Positions 21,600 through 32,159 of a stretch of DNA of 57,272 bases are shown piece after piece (the stretch's first letter is position 1; each line of letters starts with the position of its first letter). The notes beneath the pieces were generated by a model. That model searched no databases, was not told where the DNA came from, and worked only from the letters and a program-made list of their open reading frames with translations. Made by a program: the position numbers and the translations under genes. Origin of the DNA: Zygnema cylindricum (Eukaryota > Streptophyta > Zygnematophyceae > Zygnematales > Zygnemataceae); contig JBBHKE010002443.1 of NCBI GenBank assembly GCA_037447655.1, positions 90,622 through 147,893 on the forward strand, read 5' to 3'.

Positions 21600-22824
21600 T
21601 TGAGAGTGCTTTTTCTGCAAGCACAAAGGAGCTGTTTAATATTCATGAAGCTTTTTCTGTTCATGAAAAGGATCATTGGATCTCGGCTGCAAATGAAGAG
21701 ATAAAGTCAATTATGGAAGCCCAAACTTGGGAACTTGTGGAGCTCCAACAGAACTGGAAAGCTATCGGTTGTAAGTGGGTCTTCAAATTAATATTGAATC
21801 CTGATATTAAAATTGAGAGATATAAAGCTAGACTGGTGGCTAAGGGATTTAGCCAAAAGGAGGGAATTGATTATGAAAAGACCTTGTCTCATGTGGTTCG
21901 CTTTCCTACTGTTAGAGTTTTGCTATCTTTTGCTGCAATAGAGGATATGGAATTGCATCAGATGGATGTTAAGACGTCTTTCTTGCATGGTGATTTGGAG
22001 GAAGTAATTTATATGAAGCAACCACAGATGTATGCAAAAAAAGGGAAAGAAAATATGGTATGTAAACTGTTGTAGTCCCTGTATGGTCTTAAACAGGCTC
22101 CGAGACAATAGAACCTTAAATTAGATGAGTTTTTATCCAATCTTGGCTTTACAGGGATCAGATCAGATCACTCAGTCTATGTAATGCAAGGTGATGATGG
22201 AGTGATTTATGTGGCAGTTTATGTAGATGATTTGCTACTGATTAGCAAATCCATTAATGAGATTAATAAAATAAAATCAGCTCTGAATTCCCGATTTGAA
22301 ACGAAAGACTCGGGTGAGGCTAAGTATATTCTAGGAATTCAAGTAGGAAGAGACAGGAAACAGAAAATTATATATTTAACTCAAAAAGAAGTAATCAAGA
22401 ACATGTTAGAAAAGTTTGGCATGTCAGAAACAAAGGGGAGTGCCACTCCTATGGAATTCAAGCAGAAATTGGAGGGCACGGAAACGGATGGTGGTGTTTT
22501 GGTTGATGATTTTTTAGATTCACGGGAGGCAGATTCTATGTCCTCCATTCCTTACAAGCAGATTGTTGGAAGCCTCATTCATTTCATGCACTGTACTCGT
22601 TCCGACATAGCAGCAGCGGTTGGAGCCTTAAACCGAAGCTTGCAAAATCGAAGGAAGTCGAACTATGAGGCAGAAAAGAGAGTCCTTGGTTATCTTGCAC
22701 AAACTCAAAATCTAAGACTCTCTCTCGGTGGAGAGGAAGTCAAAATTCATACATGGAGCGATGCGAGCTATGGAGATATGCCCAGCCGATGCTCCACCAC
22801 CGGATACATTTTGAAGGTCGGAAG
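21600..22824 (+). pseudogene. Copia reverse transcriptase and start of RNase H (B2)
   Basis: RT N-terminal part 21713-22075 (KAIGCKWVFKLILNPD, YKARLVAKGFSQKEGIDY, HQMDVKTSFLHG), then a TAG at about 22073. The catalytic motif follows in 22184-22909 (VAVYVDDLLLIS). RNase H begins with THTWSDASYGDMPS-like text (22745-22815: IHTWSDASYGDMPSRCSTTG) and is cut by the LTR of D at 22825. The missing half lies at 26650-27030. Codons beyond 22825 in that frame belong to D. Confidence 0.9.
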
Positions 22825-24271
22825 TGTTGTTTTTGGAAGATTCAGTTTCGCACATGCGTGCTTGTATTTGCGTGCTTACGTAATTACCGGAGTTAATGTG
22901 GAGGTTTGAACGGATTTGCGGATTGGGGGTTTATTGCACGAGTAAATTAATTAACTAATTGAGTGGAGCGAAATGCGCTGGACAATGGACGGCGGATCGC
23001 GAAGCGATCCGATTTGAAATATTCGAAGTGTTTGAAAAAGTACGGCCGCCATACGAAATATAATGCGACAGGCACATTAATGAAAAAGGACACCGCCGGT
23101 ACGGCGTATCAATTTTGGACAGTTGTACTTTTTATTTGGTCAGCGGCATTTATGGCGAAGTACGTAGTATCGGTACGGACTAATTTGGATAGCTTGACGA
23201 GGTTTCGACAAGTGGATTTTGATGACCACGCGGCGCGACATCAAGGGTGCCGATTAAGAGCGACGGACGGCGGATATAGGCCGCCGAGATTTTCTATGTA
23301 GTGGTGACGCGAAATCGCGTCAATCACACGATATTTATTTTTGGACGTTCCGGATTGTTTGACAAGTGATTCGTGGTACACGTGGAAGGCGGACGACGTC
23401 CGCCGATATTTCCAAGGGACCACATTGTTTTTATGACGCATTATCTAGTGGACCGTACATATGCGATGTCGGTTCACTACGTGGACTTATCGACAAGTGA
23501 CTAAGCAAGTTGTCACTTATGACGCGGATTTTTGGATGCGTCGGTGTAAATATTTGGAGCAACAATGTTTTGTCTTTTGCGTATTAATAAATTAGTGTTG
23601 AATATGACAGGTTTTATTTACGTGATCAATTAGGGTTTCACCAGTTTAATTTGTGTGTCTTTATGTGTCGTATATGCAGACAAGTGTACGCTTACGATTG
23701 CTAGGCTTTCAGGTGTACGCTTAAGATTAATTTATTCTTAGTGATGGTATATTATGGTTAAATAGGACTAAATGACAGTTACGTAATGTATGTTAGTTAT
23801 TTTGACACTTAGTGATTTGTTAACAGCTCACAAGTGTATATATAGGTTTGAGCTTCATTAGAATAATAATCAATGCTGGTTAGTAAAGTGGGGACCGAAG
23901 ATGTAGACTTTTAGGGTTATCGATTAGGTCATGCACTTTGAATGATATAATGATTATTTAATTATACTTTGATTATACTTTTGTTTATATGAAATGCATT
24001 TGTCTTTATTATTTATTTATGTTATTTTATATATGTTTGATATGCATTGTTTATGCATTTGTCCTAGGGTTTGTTTATGTCGATTATTCCATCAAACCTT
24101 AGATGTTGTCATAGGGTTTATTTATGTTGATTATTCCATGAAACCCTAAATGTTGTTGTATGTTAAATGGAGGATGCATTTCAAATGATTGTTCGTCGAC
24201 CTATTTTTGCTTAGCTTTTTGCATGATAGTTTGGGTAGCTTCTGCGGTCTATTTTAGACCAAAGAACAACA
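22825..24271 (+). repeat. Left LTR of D (1447 bp)
   Basis: Starts TGTTGTTTTTGGAAGATTC and ends AAAGAACAACA. Contains a row of short perfect hairpins (22994-23010, 23268-23286, 23305-23322, 23388-23404, 23495-23518). A TATATATAGG box lies at 23837-23846 and could be the Pol II promoter. A 112-codon open frame at 22963-23301 starts with GTG and has no known match; it is probably chance. Confidence 0.93.
23837..23846 (+). promoter_or_regulatory. Possible TATA box in the D LTR
   Basis: TATATATAGG lies about 1.0 kb into the LTR. If it is used, transcription would start about 30 bp on, leaving roughly 400 bp of R and U5. Inference from motif and position only. The second LTR has the same box at 26210-26219. 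Confidence 0.4.
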
Positions 24272-24285
24272 GGTTATGGGCCCAC
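24272..24285 (+). other. Primer binding site of D, initiator tRNA-Met half-molecule type
   Basis: GGTTATGGGCCCAC follows the LTR with no spacer. All 14 bases complement the 3' side of the anticodon region of plant initiator tRNA-Met. It is the best preserved such site in the window. Confidence 0.85.
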
Positions 24286-25197
24286 ACCCCATCTATCATA
24301 TGTTAGGTTAAGTCGATGTAGGTTTTTGTCACACGCATTGTAGCGGGTTAATTTGTTCTTGCTGGTTGTATTGCAGTAATGGTGTCTTTGTACCCATGAG
24401 ATCGGCCTTATCATAGTGTTGGTATGTGCCGAGTTTAATCTTGCATCGCCCCAAGGGTTAACTTAGTGACAGTGCCGAAATGTCTACCCTCAATGAAAAT
24501 GATTAATTATGAGAAATGATATTTTATTTTTGGAAAATACATATTCGTTTGATGGAGAAATGTGGAAGGTGGAGATGCGACGTTTGGGGGAGAGAGATCC
24601 GGAAGGTGGAGTTTTGACATGTGGTGGAGAGATCCAAATTTTATGGATCGATGATTGTTGAAAATTGGATTTGTAGTGTAGATTTTGAGTTGTTCGAAAT
24701 TTTTGGGAAATGTGACATTATTAGAATTTTTGGGAAAATACTATTTGTTAAATGTATTTTTAATGGGAAATTTTGGGATCAGATTATTAAATGGAAAAGA
24801 AAAGAAAAATATTTTTGAAATCTAGATTTGATATGGTTGAGGTATAAATTTTGAGTTGGGATATATTATTAGTGTGATCGTTTGGTTTTAATTCTTAGTT
24901 GATTTGTGACAGAATTGTGAGAAGTAGATTCAGATTTAGATATTGTTGAGAAAAGATAAAATTTTGTTGTAATCGGAAAATGAAAATATATATTATGTAT
25001 TATGAAACTTGGAAGGCATATGGAGGCAGCGGAAGCGATGGTGGAACAAGTGGGAAACTTCTGGCGGAGGCATTTGGTGGATACAGATGGAAGAGACAGT
25101 GGAGGTGACAGTGGTGACAGCTGATGATGTAAATCTATGGAGTGTGACAGATGATGACGTGGCGTCATGGATTTACGAAACTAAATCTTCGGGGGAG
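24286..25197 (+). other. Interior of D, no coding capacity recognised
   Basis: AT-rich. The longest frames (24621-24818 and 25009-25269) have no retroelement motif, and the second runs into the LTR. A purine-rich part near 25020-25130 (GATGGTGGAACAAGTGGG) leads to the polypurine tract TTCGGGGGAG (25188-25197). A packaging signal might lie here, but none can be seen directly. Confidence 0.7.
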
Positions 25198-26644
25198 TGT
25201 TGTTTTTGGAAGATTCAGTTTCGCACATGCGTGCTTGTATTTGCGTGCTTACGTAATTACCGGAGTTAATGTGGAGGTTTGAACGGATTTGCGGATTGGG
25301 GGTTTATTGCACGAGTAAATTAATTAACTAATTGAGTGGAGCGAAATGCGCTGGACAATGGACGGCGGATCGCGAAGCGATCCGATTTGAAATATTCGAA
25401 GTGTTTGAAAAAGTACGGCCGCCATACGAAATATAATGCGACAGGCACATTAATGAAAAAGGACACCGCCGGTACGGCGTATCAATTTTGGACAGTTGTA
25501 CTTTTTATTTGGTCAGCGGCATTTATGGCGAAGTACGTAGTATCGGTACGGACTAATTTGGATAGCTTGACGAGGTTTCGACAAGTGGATTTTGATGACC
25601 ACGCGGCGCGACATCAAGGGTGCCGATTAAGAGCGACGGACGGCGGATATAGGCCGCCGAGATTTTCTATGTAGTGGTGACGCGAAATCGCGTCAATCAC
25701 ACGATATTTATTTTTGGACGTTCCGGATTGTTTGACAAGTGATTCGTGGTACACGTGGAAGGCGGACGACGTCCGCCGATATTTCCAAGGGACCACATTG
25801 TTTTTATGACGCATTATCTAGTGGACCGTACATATGCGATGTCAGTTCACTACGTGGACTTATCGACAAGTGACTAAGCAAGTTGTCACTTATGACGCGG
25901 ATTTTTGGATGCGTCGGTGTAAATATTTGGAGCAACAATGTTTTGTCTTTTGCGTATTAATAAATTAGTGTTGAATATGACAGGTTTTATTTACGTGATC
26001 AATTAGGGTTTCACCAGTTTAATTTGTGTGTCTTTATGTGTCGTATATGCAGACAAGTGTACGCTTACGATTGCTAGGCTTTCAGGTGTACGCTTAAGAT
26101 TAATTTATTCTTAGTGATGGTATATTATGGTTAAATAGGACTAAATGACAGTTACGTAATGTATGTTAGTTATTTTGACACTTAGTGATTTGTTAACAGC
26201 TCACAAGTGTATATATAGGTTTGAGCTTCATTAGAATAATAATCAATGCTGGTTAGTAAAGTGGGGACCGAAGATGTAGACTTTTAGGGTTATCGATTAG
26301 GTCATGCACTTTGAATGATATAATGATTATTTAATTATACTTTGATTATACTTTTGTTTATATGAAATGCATTTGTCTTTATTATTTATTTATGTTATTT
26401 TATATATGTTTGATATGCATTGTTTATGCATTTGTCCTAGGGTTTGTTTATGTCGATTATTCCATCAAACCTTAGATGTTGTCATAGGGTTTATTTATGT
26501 TGATTATTCCATGAAACCCTAAATGTTGTTGTATGTTAAATGGAGGATGCATTTCAAATGATTGTTCGTCGACCTATTTTTGCTTAGCTTTTTGCATGAT
26601 AGTTTGGGTAGCTTCTGCGGTCTATTTTAGACCAAAGAACAACA
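25198..26644 (+). repeat. Right LTR of D (1447 bp)
   Basis: Same length and nearly identical sequence to the left LTR, ending at AACAACA before the duplicated GGAAG. Confidence 0.93.
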
Positions 26645-26649
26645 GGAAG

Positions 26650-27054
26650 TGGAACTTGTTGCTGGAGCAGCAAACTTCAGAACGTAACAGCTCAGTCTAC
26701 CATGGAGGCTGAGTACATGGCTGCCAGCTCGGTAGTTAAGAAGTTACTTTGGGTAAAGTCTCTTCTCCAAGAGCTTCTCTTTATGCAATCTGGACCACAG
26801 ATAGTGTGGTGTGATAATCAGGCAGCAATCGCTATTGCATCTAATCCCAGTCATCACTTTAAGAGTAAGCACATTGATGTCATGCTACATTTTGTAAGAG
26901 AAAAGGTGATGGGAAAAGTCTAGAAGTTGAGTTATTTACCGGATGAGCAAATGGTGGGTGATATGACGACGCAAACCTTACCTGCTCCCAAATTGAAGTT
27001 CTGTAAGGAGGCATGTGGACTGAGTGACTAGGAGAGTCTAAAGCTTTAGGGGAG
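26650..27054 (+). pseudogene. Second half of B2 RNase H and polypurine tract
   Basis: Continues the B2 domain after D: WSSKLQNVTAQSTMEAEY..., then QIVWCDNQAAIAIASNPSHH and SKHIDVMLHFVREKV. A TAG occurs at about 26921 and the end motif DMTTQTLPAPKL follows. Acidic residues of the RNase H site (E of MEAEY, D of WCDN) are present. TTTAGGGGAG at about 27045-27054 is the plus-strand primer before the right LTR. Confidence 0.88.
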
Positions 27055-27906
27055 TGTTGTTTTTAGAAAGCTTTAGTCCTCTCTATGCCTCAGCTATGAG
27101 GGAGAGAGAGTTGTTCAGGACTTAAGCTATTTTTGGTTGAGTTCGGTTCAATACTTACCAAAATTAGTGTGACAGTGAAGTTGGGAGTTCAAGGTTCATT
27201 CACACTTGGGACACGCGTCGTCACTTGAGAGAATGCGTGAGTATGTCCTCCGTGGACGTACGGAAAATCGGGAGGACCACGCGACTTTGTGAAGTCAGTT
27301 CTACGGTGCCAAATCCTCTAATCGAACGGTTGACAGCGGCCGCCAACAAATAGTGACGAGGCTTGACTAGATCACTATCACTTTACGTTGTCTAAACTTC
27401 AGTGTAAATATTTTGTAGAATAGAACTTTGTTTGTAGTGAATTAGTTGTTTAGTGTTGAGAATGTGGTTTATGACATACCTTTAGTAAACAGGTATACTC
27501 ACAGTATTTGTTGTGTTAAAATGCTTGATGTACGGCTGGAATGCATCCGTACAGCTTAGTGTAGTTTCGGTGCATAGAAGTAGGACTTAGTGATTTTGAT
27601 TATTTTAGGAACAAATAATATGAAAACTGTTCACTCAGTTTTATGTAATTTCATTTATGCATATCTCAGAAATCTGTTAGCGGAATTGATTGAAATTTTG
27701 TGTGTGTGTTCTTTTTTAAGTTATCTAAACTTTGGGAAATGTTCACGACCATTGGAACATTTTTCTGAAAGTTATAGTCTGTCAAAGTTGCTGTTCAGCC
27801 ATCGGTATTTGTGGAAGCTTCCTCTCTTGATTTGTTCTACGATGACTGCTGCTGCATCTTCTTCAGCATCTTCTTCATCATCAGTCCCAGTTGTCTCAAA
27901 ACAACA
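27055..27906 (+). repeat. LTR shared by B2 (right) and B3 (left), 852 bp
   Basis: Starts TGTTGTTTTTAGAAAGC after the polypurine tract and ends CAAAACAACA. It is followed at once by more element sequence (GG then RNase H) instead of host DNA, so it serves two elements in tandem. Confidence 0.88.
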
Positions 27907-28414
27907 GGTTCTTCGGTATCTCGCAAGGACACCGAATTTGCAACTTGCTCTTGGTGGAGATGAAGTAAAAATTCAGACTTGGAGCGATGCGAGTTACGGA
28001 GAAATGCCAAGCCGCAGCTCCACTACCGGATTCATTCTAAAGATTGGAAGTGGAACATGCTGCTAGAGCAGCAAGCTTTAGAAAGTCACAGCTCAGTCTA
28101 CAATGGAGGCTGAATACATGGCAGCCAGCTTTGCTGTCAAGGAGTTACTTTGGGTAAAGTCTCTCCTTCAAGAACTTCATTTCATGCTATTTAGACCTCA
28201 AATAGTGTGGTGTGACAACGAGGCAGCTATAGCGATTGCATCTAACCCAAGTCATCACTTCAAAAGCAAACACGTTGATATCAAGCTACATTTTGTAAGA
28301 GAGAAAGTGATGAACAGAATTTTGAAACTTAGTTATTTGCCGGATGAGATGATGGTACAGATATGATGACTAAGGCTTTACCTGCACCTAAATTTAAAAT
28401 TTTGTAGAGAGGCA
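27907..28414 (+). pseudogene. B3: RNase H remnant joined directly to an LTR
   Basis: Two bases after the LTR the sequence enters the copia RT/RNase H end: RYLARTPNLQLALGGDEVKI, QTWSDASYGEMPS, a TAG where WSS should be, then MEAEYMAASFAVKELLWVKS and WCDNEAAIAIASNPSHH. It ends near GCATGTG without polypurine tract or LTR. Everything from the primer site to RT is deleted. Confidence 0.85.
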
Positions 28415-28499
28415 TGTGTTGTTCTGTGACTGTTACACCGACTAAAAATGAGGATGATGATGTAGTAGTCATCACAGAATTCAGATAAGCAAGAAGCTC

Positions 28500-30539
28500 T
28501 CATTAAGAATTCATCCGGTTTTAAATTCCATTGCCTTGGGGCCTGTTTTAGGCCTTACAAAGATTTTAGCAGTTTGCATACTAAGTGCTCTTTTCCAGGT
28601 TCTGCATACATTTCAGGCTGCTGCATGTTAATGGTCTCCTCTAGTTCTCCATGCAAAAAGGCCGTCTTTACATCCATCTGATGTATTTCCATATCCTCTA
28701 TAGCAGCTAGAGATAGCAAAATCCTAACTGTCGGAAATCTTATAACCAGGGAAAAAGTTCCTTCAAAATCAATTCCTTCCTTTTGATTATATCCCTTTGC
28801 CACAAGTCTAGCCTTATATCGTTGAATGGTAATATCTGGATTTAACTTCACCTTGAATACTCATTTGCTACCGATCGCTTTTCGATTCGGAGGAAGGTCC
28901 ACAAGCTCCCATGTATGAGCCTCCTTGATTGACTTCATTTCATCGTTTGTCGCCTCGATCTAGTGATTCCGCTTCGGTGATGAGAAGGCTTCCCGGATGG
29001 ACAGAGGCTCCCCTAAGGCTGCCGAGTAGGCGAAGTGAGAGCTTGCTTGCATGCGGCTACTGGATCTTCTCCACCCCGGAAATTCTGAGGCTGAAATTGT
29101 CGGATCCCTTGCGTTGCGCTTGTTGCGCTGGTTGCGGTCTGTAGGCAGTGACTCTTAATCTGTTTCTCGTTCGCTGCGCTGGTTGCGATATGTTGGCAGT
29201 GACTGCTCTCGGTCCGCTTCAAATTGTACTTGTTGCGAAACCGGATTATGTTCCGACTCCTGGGTTAATATTGGTGAATGTTGCATCAGTGGAACAATAT
29301 TTTGAATGCAATCTAAAATGACATATTCCTGTACTTTCTGCTGCTTCCAATGCTCTGTCATTTTAAATAAGTCTATCGAGTCTAGTACATCTTTAACAAC
29401 TATGTTTCTTGCTACAATTATTTTCTTCCTCACAAAAATAAAGACTCTATAGTTTTTAGAGTGATCATCATACCCTAACAAAATGCCCGGCAATCCCTTA
29501 GGGTCCATTTTCCATTTATCTGTAGACATATCCAAAATAAAGCATTTACTTCCAAAGACTTTGAAATGACTGACATCCGGTTTTTTACCCGTCCATATTT
29601 CGTAAGGAGAGGTTGTTATTGATCGTGAACCTATCCTATTTTTGATATAAACTGCACAATTTAATGTTTCAGCCCAGAGTTTCGGATCCATGTCCTTATC
29701 CGCAAGCATTGACTTAGAGCTTTCTGTGATTGTTCTATTTAGTCTTTTTGAGACCCCATTTTGTTCCGGAGAGTATAGAACAGTCAGTTTGTGAGTTATA
29801 CCTTCCTTGAGTAAGAAGTTTTCAAACTCTTTTGACGTATATTCTTCGGCATTGTCCGATCTGAGCCCCAAAATCGGCAAACCGTGTAGTTTCTCCACCC
29901 ACGATTTGTAGTGTTGAAAATGAGTGAAGACATCACTCTTAGCCTTCATGAAGTAGACCTTAGTAAACCTTGAAAAATCATATGTAAATATAACCATATA
30001 TTTTATCCCCATCGGCAGATGGTACCTTTGCATGGCCGAAAACATCAGAATGAATAAGATGTAAAAGTTTAGTAGATTTATGCTTAAACTCTTGAGGAAA
30101 TGGTAATCTATGTATTTTTCCTAGTGCACAACCATCACACGTTTTAGGTGACTGATTTGACAGAGTGACTCCTTCTATTTTGCTAGCATTAACCATCTTT
30201 TTCAAACTGTCACAGTTCACATGGCCTAATCTTTTATGCCAAAGCTCATCTGAGGATAATGCACCGGAATACAAAACATCATTTTCTTTATTATCGGGCA
30301 TATTCATTCGATTCATTTTGCTGGCATCTCTAGTTCCTGTAACTGCAATTTTTCCATTTTTGCTAACATCTTGCTTGCCATGTTTCAAATTGACCTCAAA
30401 CCCTTTACTTTCTACCAAAGAAGTTGAAAACAATTTTTTCTTAAAATCTGGTACATAGAGAACATTATGAAGAGTTCTTTCAACTGCCTTGCCTTGTTCA
30501 TCAACTAGCAAGGAGACATCACCTACAGCCCGTGTTTGC
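28500..30539 (-). pseudogene. Copia pol remnant A2: protease end, integrase, RT start
   Basis: Read right to left from the gap: protease end and integrase zinc region (30535-29978: [45 protein letters not shown]), then a +1 frameshift. The integrase core and C-terminus follow (30045-29155: FTYDFSRFTKVYFMK, RSDNAEEYTS, EQNGVSKRLNRT, SPYEIWTGKKPD). The catalytic Glu position reads Lys in NGVSK. A broken linker and the RT start come next (28851-28555: ARLVAKGYNQKEGIDF, HQMDVKTAFLHG). It is cut at about 28500 next to B3 and at the gap on the other side. It belongs to the same family as A1 and A3. Confidence 0.88.
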
Positions 30540-30549
30540 NNNNNNNNNN
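30540..30549. other. Assembly gap (10 N)
   Basis: Ten N separate the protease part of A2 from unrelated sequence. The real distance is unknown. A2 gag and LTR, and the start of the hAT element to the right, may be missing here. Confidence 0.98.
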
Positions 30550-30889
30550 TATTGGTGACAAACATTAGTAGTAGTTTGTAGTTCTAGAGATTCGATAGGA
30601 AGTGGAGATTTTTGGAGCCATCGTACTATTTTAAACATCGTTTGGAACAGAGAGGTCCAAAGTTTTCGGATTCAAACCTATAAAACATGTTGTTCCGACG
30701 TAAGTACACTACTAAGTACTATTTAAAGTTGTGGAAGAAGCGGAGAGCCCGTCCACAACTTTATTTACTATTAAACCAATCCACAAATCCATTCGAACCT
30801 CCATTTGTACAACCACATTACTTCCGGTAATAATATTCGCACGAAACGTCGCGTGCGCACAAAATGTGGCGTACGCACGAAACTAACAT

Positions 30890-31998
30890 TTCAAAAACAA
30901 CATGCGATGCCCACGTATTCGACCTAATGTTAGAGGATTGGGGCAAATTATCATTTATTTCAACACCTGCCCGAGAGGCGAAGAAGGTGTTGAAATTTAT
31001 CATGAATCATCACATGAATGCAGCCTTGTTGTACAAAATATCCAAACTTAGGCTTTTGAAACCTGGAGAGACAAGGTTTGCTACAAATTTTATCATGCTA
31101 CCGAGGTTTTTAGAGGTGAAGGATAGCTTAGAGATCTTGATGTTTGATGATGATTACAAACAGTGGTTATTCAAGTCTACATAGAAGTTAGAGGGTGCGA
31201 AATTTAAAGGCTTTATCCTAAACCCAGAGTTTTGGACGAGAGTGACTAAGGTTGTGACAGTTTCAAAACCTGTAGTCTGGCTAATGAGGGAGTGCAACAA
31301 AGGGAGCCCAAACGTGGGGAAGGTTTATCATGGTTTTTACACTATTAGGGAGTTTTTAGTGAAGTTATCCAGCAATGGAGGAGCGCCGAATTACAAAGGC
31401 CTACAGATTTTAGAGGAGTTGAGGGTGTCTTTCATCGCTAGTTGGGAGATGGCACATAGCCCCATATATACTGCTGGCTTTGTACTTGATCCCGAGTACC
31501 AAAGTGACGAGTATGGTCAACTTTCAAATGTGAAAATAATGGAAGGTTTCGAAATAATGCTTGATAAGATGTTACCTGATCTGGCGAACCACGCAGCGGC
31601 CTACTCTGCGTTGTCTAAGTATAAAGGTTTTGAGGGCATATTTGGAAGGGAGGTGACAAAGACTTGTGCTAAGCAGATGCCAAGGTGGAAGTGGTGGCAG
31701 CAGTTTGGGGTTGTCACCCCTATCTTACAAAAAGTAGCAATTAGGATCCTTCCTCAGTGCACAGTTGCCAGCTCATGTGAGAGGAATTGGTCAACCTAAT
31801 ACCATACTCACTCTAAGAAAAGGAACCGGTTGACAGCTAAAAGAGCTAATGATTTGGTTTGGGTTTTTAGCAATCTCATATTATTACAGAACACCTGGGA
31901 TGTTAATTATGAAGAGCAAATGGTAGCATGGGAGGAAGAAGAAGGGGAGGTAGGGGAAGAGGAGTTTGACGAGGGCATGTTTGACGTAGATTTTGATT
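30890..31998 (+). pseudogene. hAT-superfamily transposase remnant (DUF659 and hAT C-terminal region)
   Basis: One reading frame runs from about 30890 to TAA at 31996-31998, broken by TAG at 31182-31184 and TAA at 31797-31799. Family landmarks in order: CDAHVFDLMLEDWGK, KPGETRFATNFIMLPRFLEVK, the PVVWLMRECNKG segment, SPIYTAGFVLDPEY, WWQQFGVVTPILQKVAIRIL, and the dimerisation-domain signature SSCERNWST followed by SKKRNRL and ANDLVWVFSNL. The C-terminus is very acidic. The N-terminal BED zinc finger and first catalytic part are missing or hidden by the gap. hAT transposases cut and paste DNA and make 8-bp target duplications. The two stops make this copy inactive. Confidence 0.88.
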
Positions 31999-32015
31999 AA
32001 AGAGAGATAGGGGAG

Positions 32016-32035
32016 ATATATATATATATATATAT
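32016..32035. repeat. (TA)n microsatellite
   Basis: About ten TA units just after the hAT pseudogene stop. Confidence 0.9.
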
Positions 32036-32159
32036 TCAAAGCCTACAATGAGTGAGCATATTTTTAATGTGAGAATTAAACCATATCCCCCTGATTAATA
32101 GAAAGTTTGTTTTTATTTGCTTCAATGTGAACTTTGTCATTTTTTATTATAGACATGGG

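Larger units (their letters stand above)
22825..26644 (+). mobile_element. Element D: young non-autonomous LTR retrotransposon (3820 bp)
   Basis: Two LTRs of 1447 bp each (22825-24271, 25198-26644) flank a 926-bp interior. By eye the LTRs differ at one base (G at about 23471, A at the matching place in the second). Target duplication GGAAG is perfect (22820-22824, 26645-26649), and removing D restores B2 RNase H. Primer site GGTTATGGGCCCAC and polypurine tract TTCGGGGGAG are present. The interior has no gag, protease, integrase, RT or RNase H. It must be moved by proteins of another element; the copia-like ends, PBS and PPT suggest a copia donor. It is the most recent event in the window for which I can judge age. 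Confidence 0.93.
18462..27906 (+). mobile_element. Copia-type element copy B2, with element D nested inside
   Basis: Order: left LTR lacking its first ~150 bp (18462-19140), primer site, gag, protease, integrase, RT, first half of RNase H (to 22819), element D (22825-26644), second half of RNase H (26650-27030), polypurine tract TTTAGGGGAG and complete right LTR (27055-27906). Without D it is about 5.6 kb. Several stops and frameshifts are present, and the protease active site is changed, so it is not autonomous. Confidence 0.9.

Noticed and set aside
22963-23301. 112-codon open frame in the D LTR, repeated at 25336-25674
   Set aside because: It starts with GTG, overlaps the hairpin-rich LTR and has no known motif. 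Its conservation is explained by the recent duplication of the LTR.
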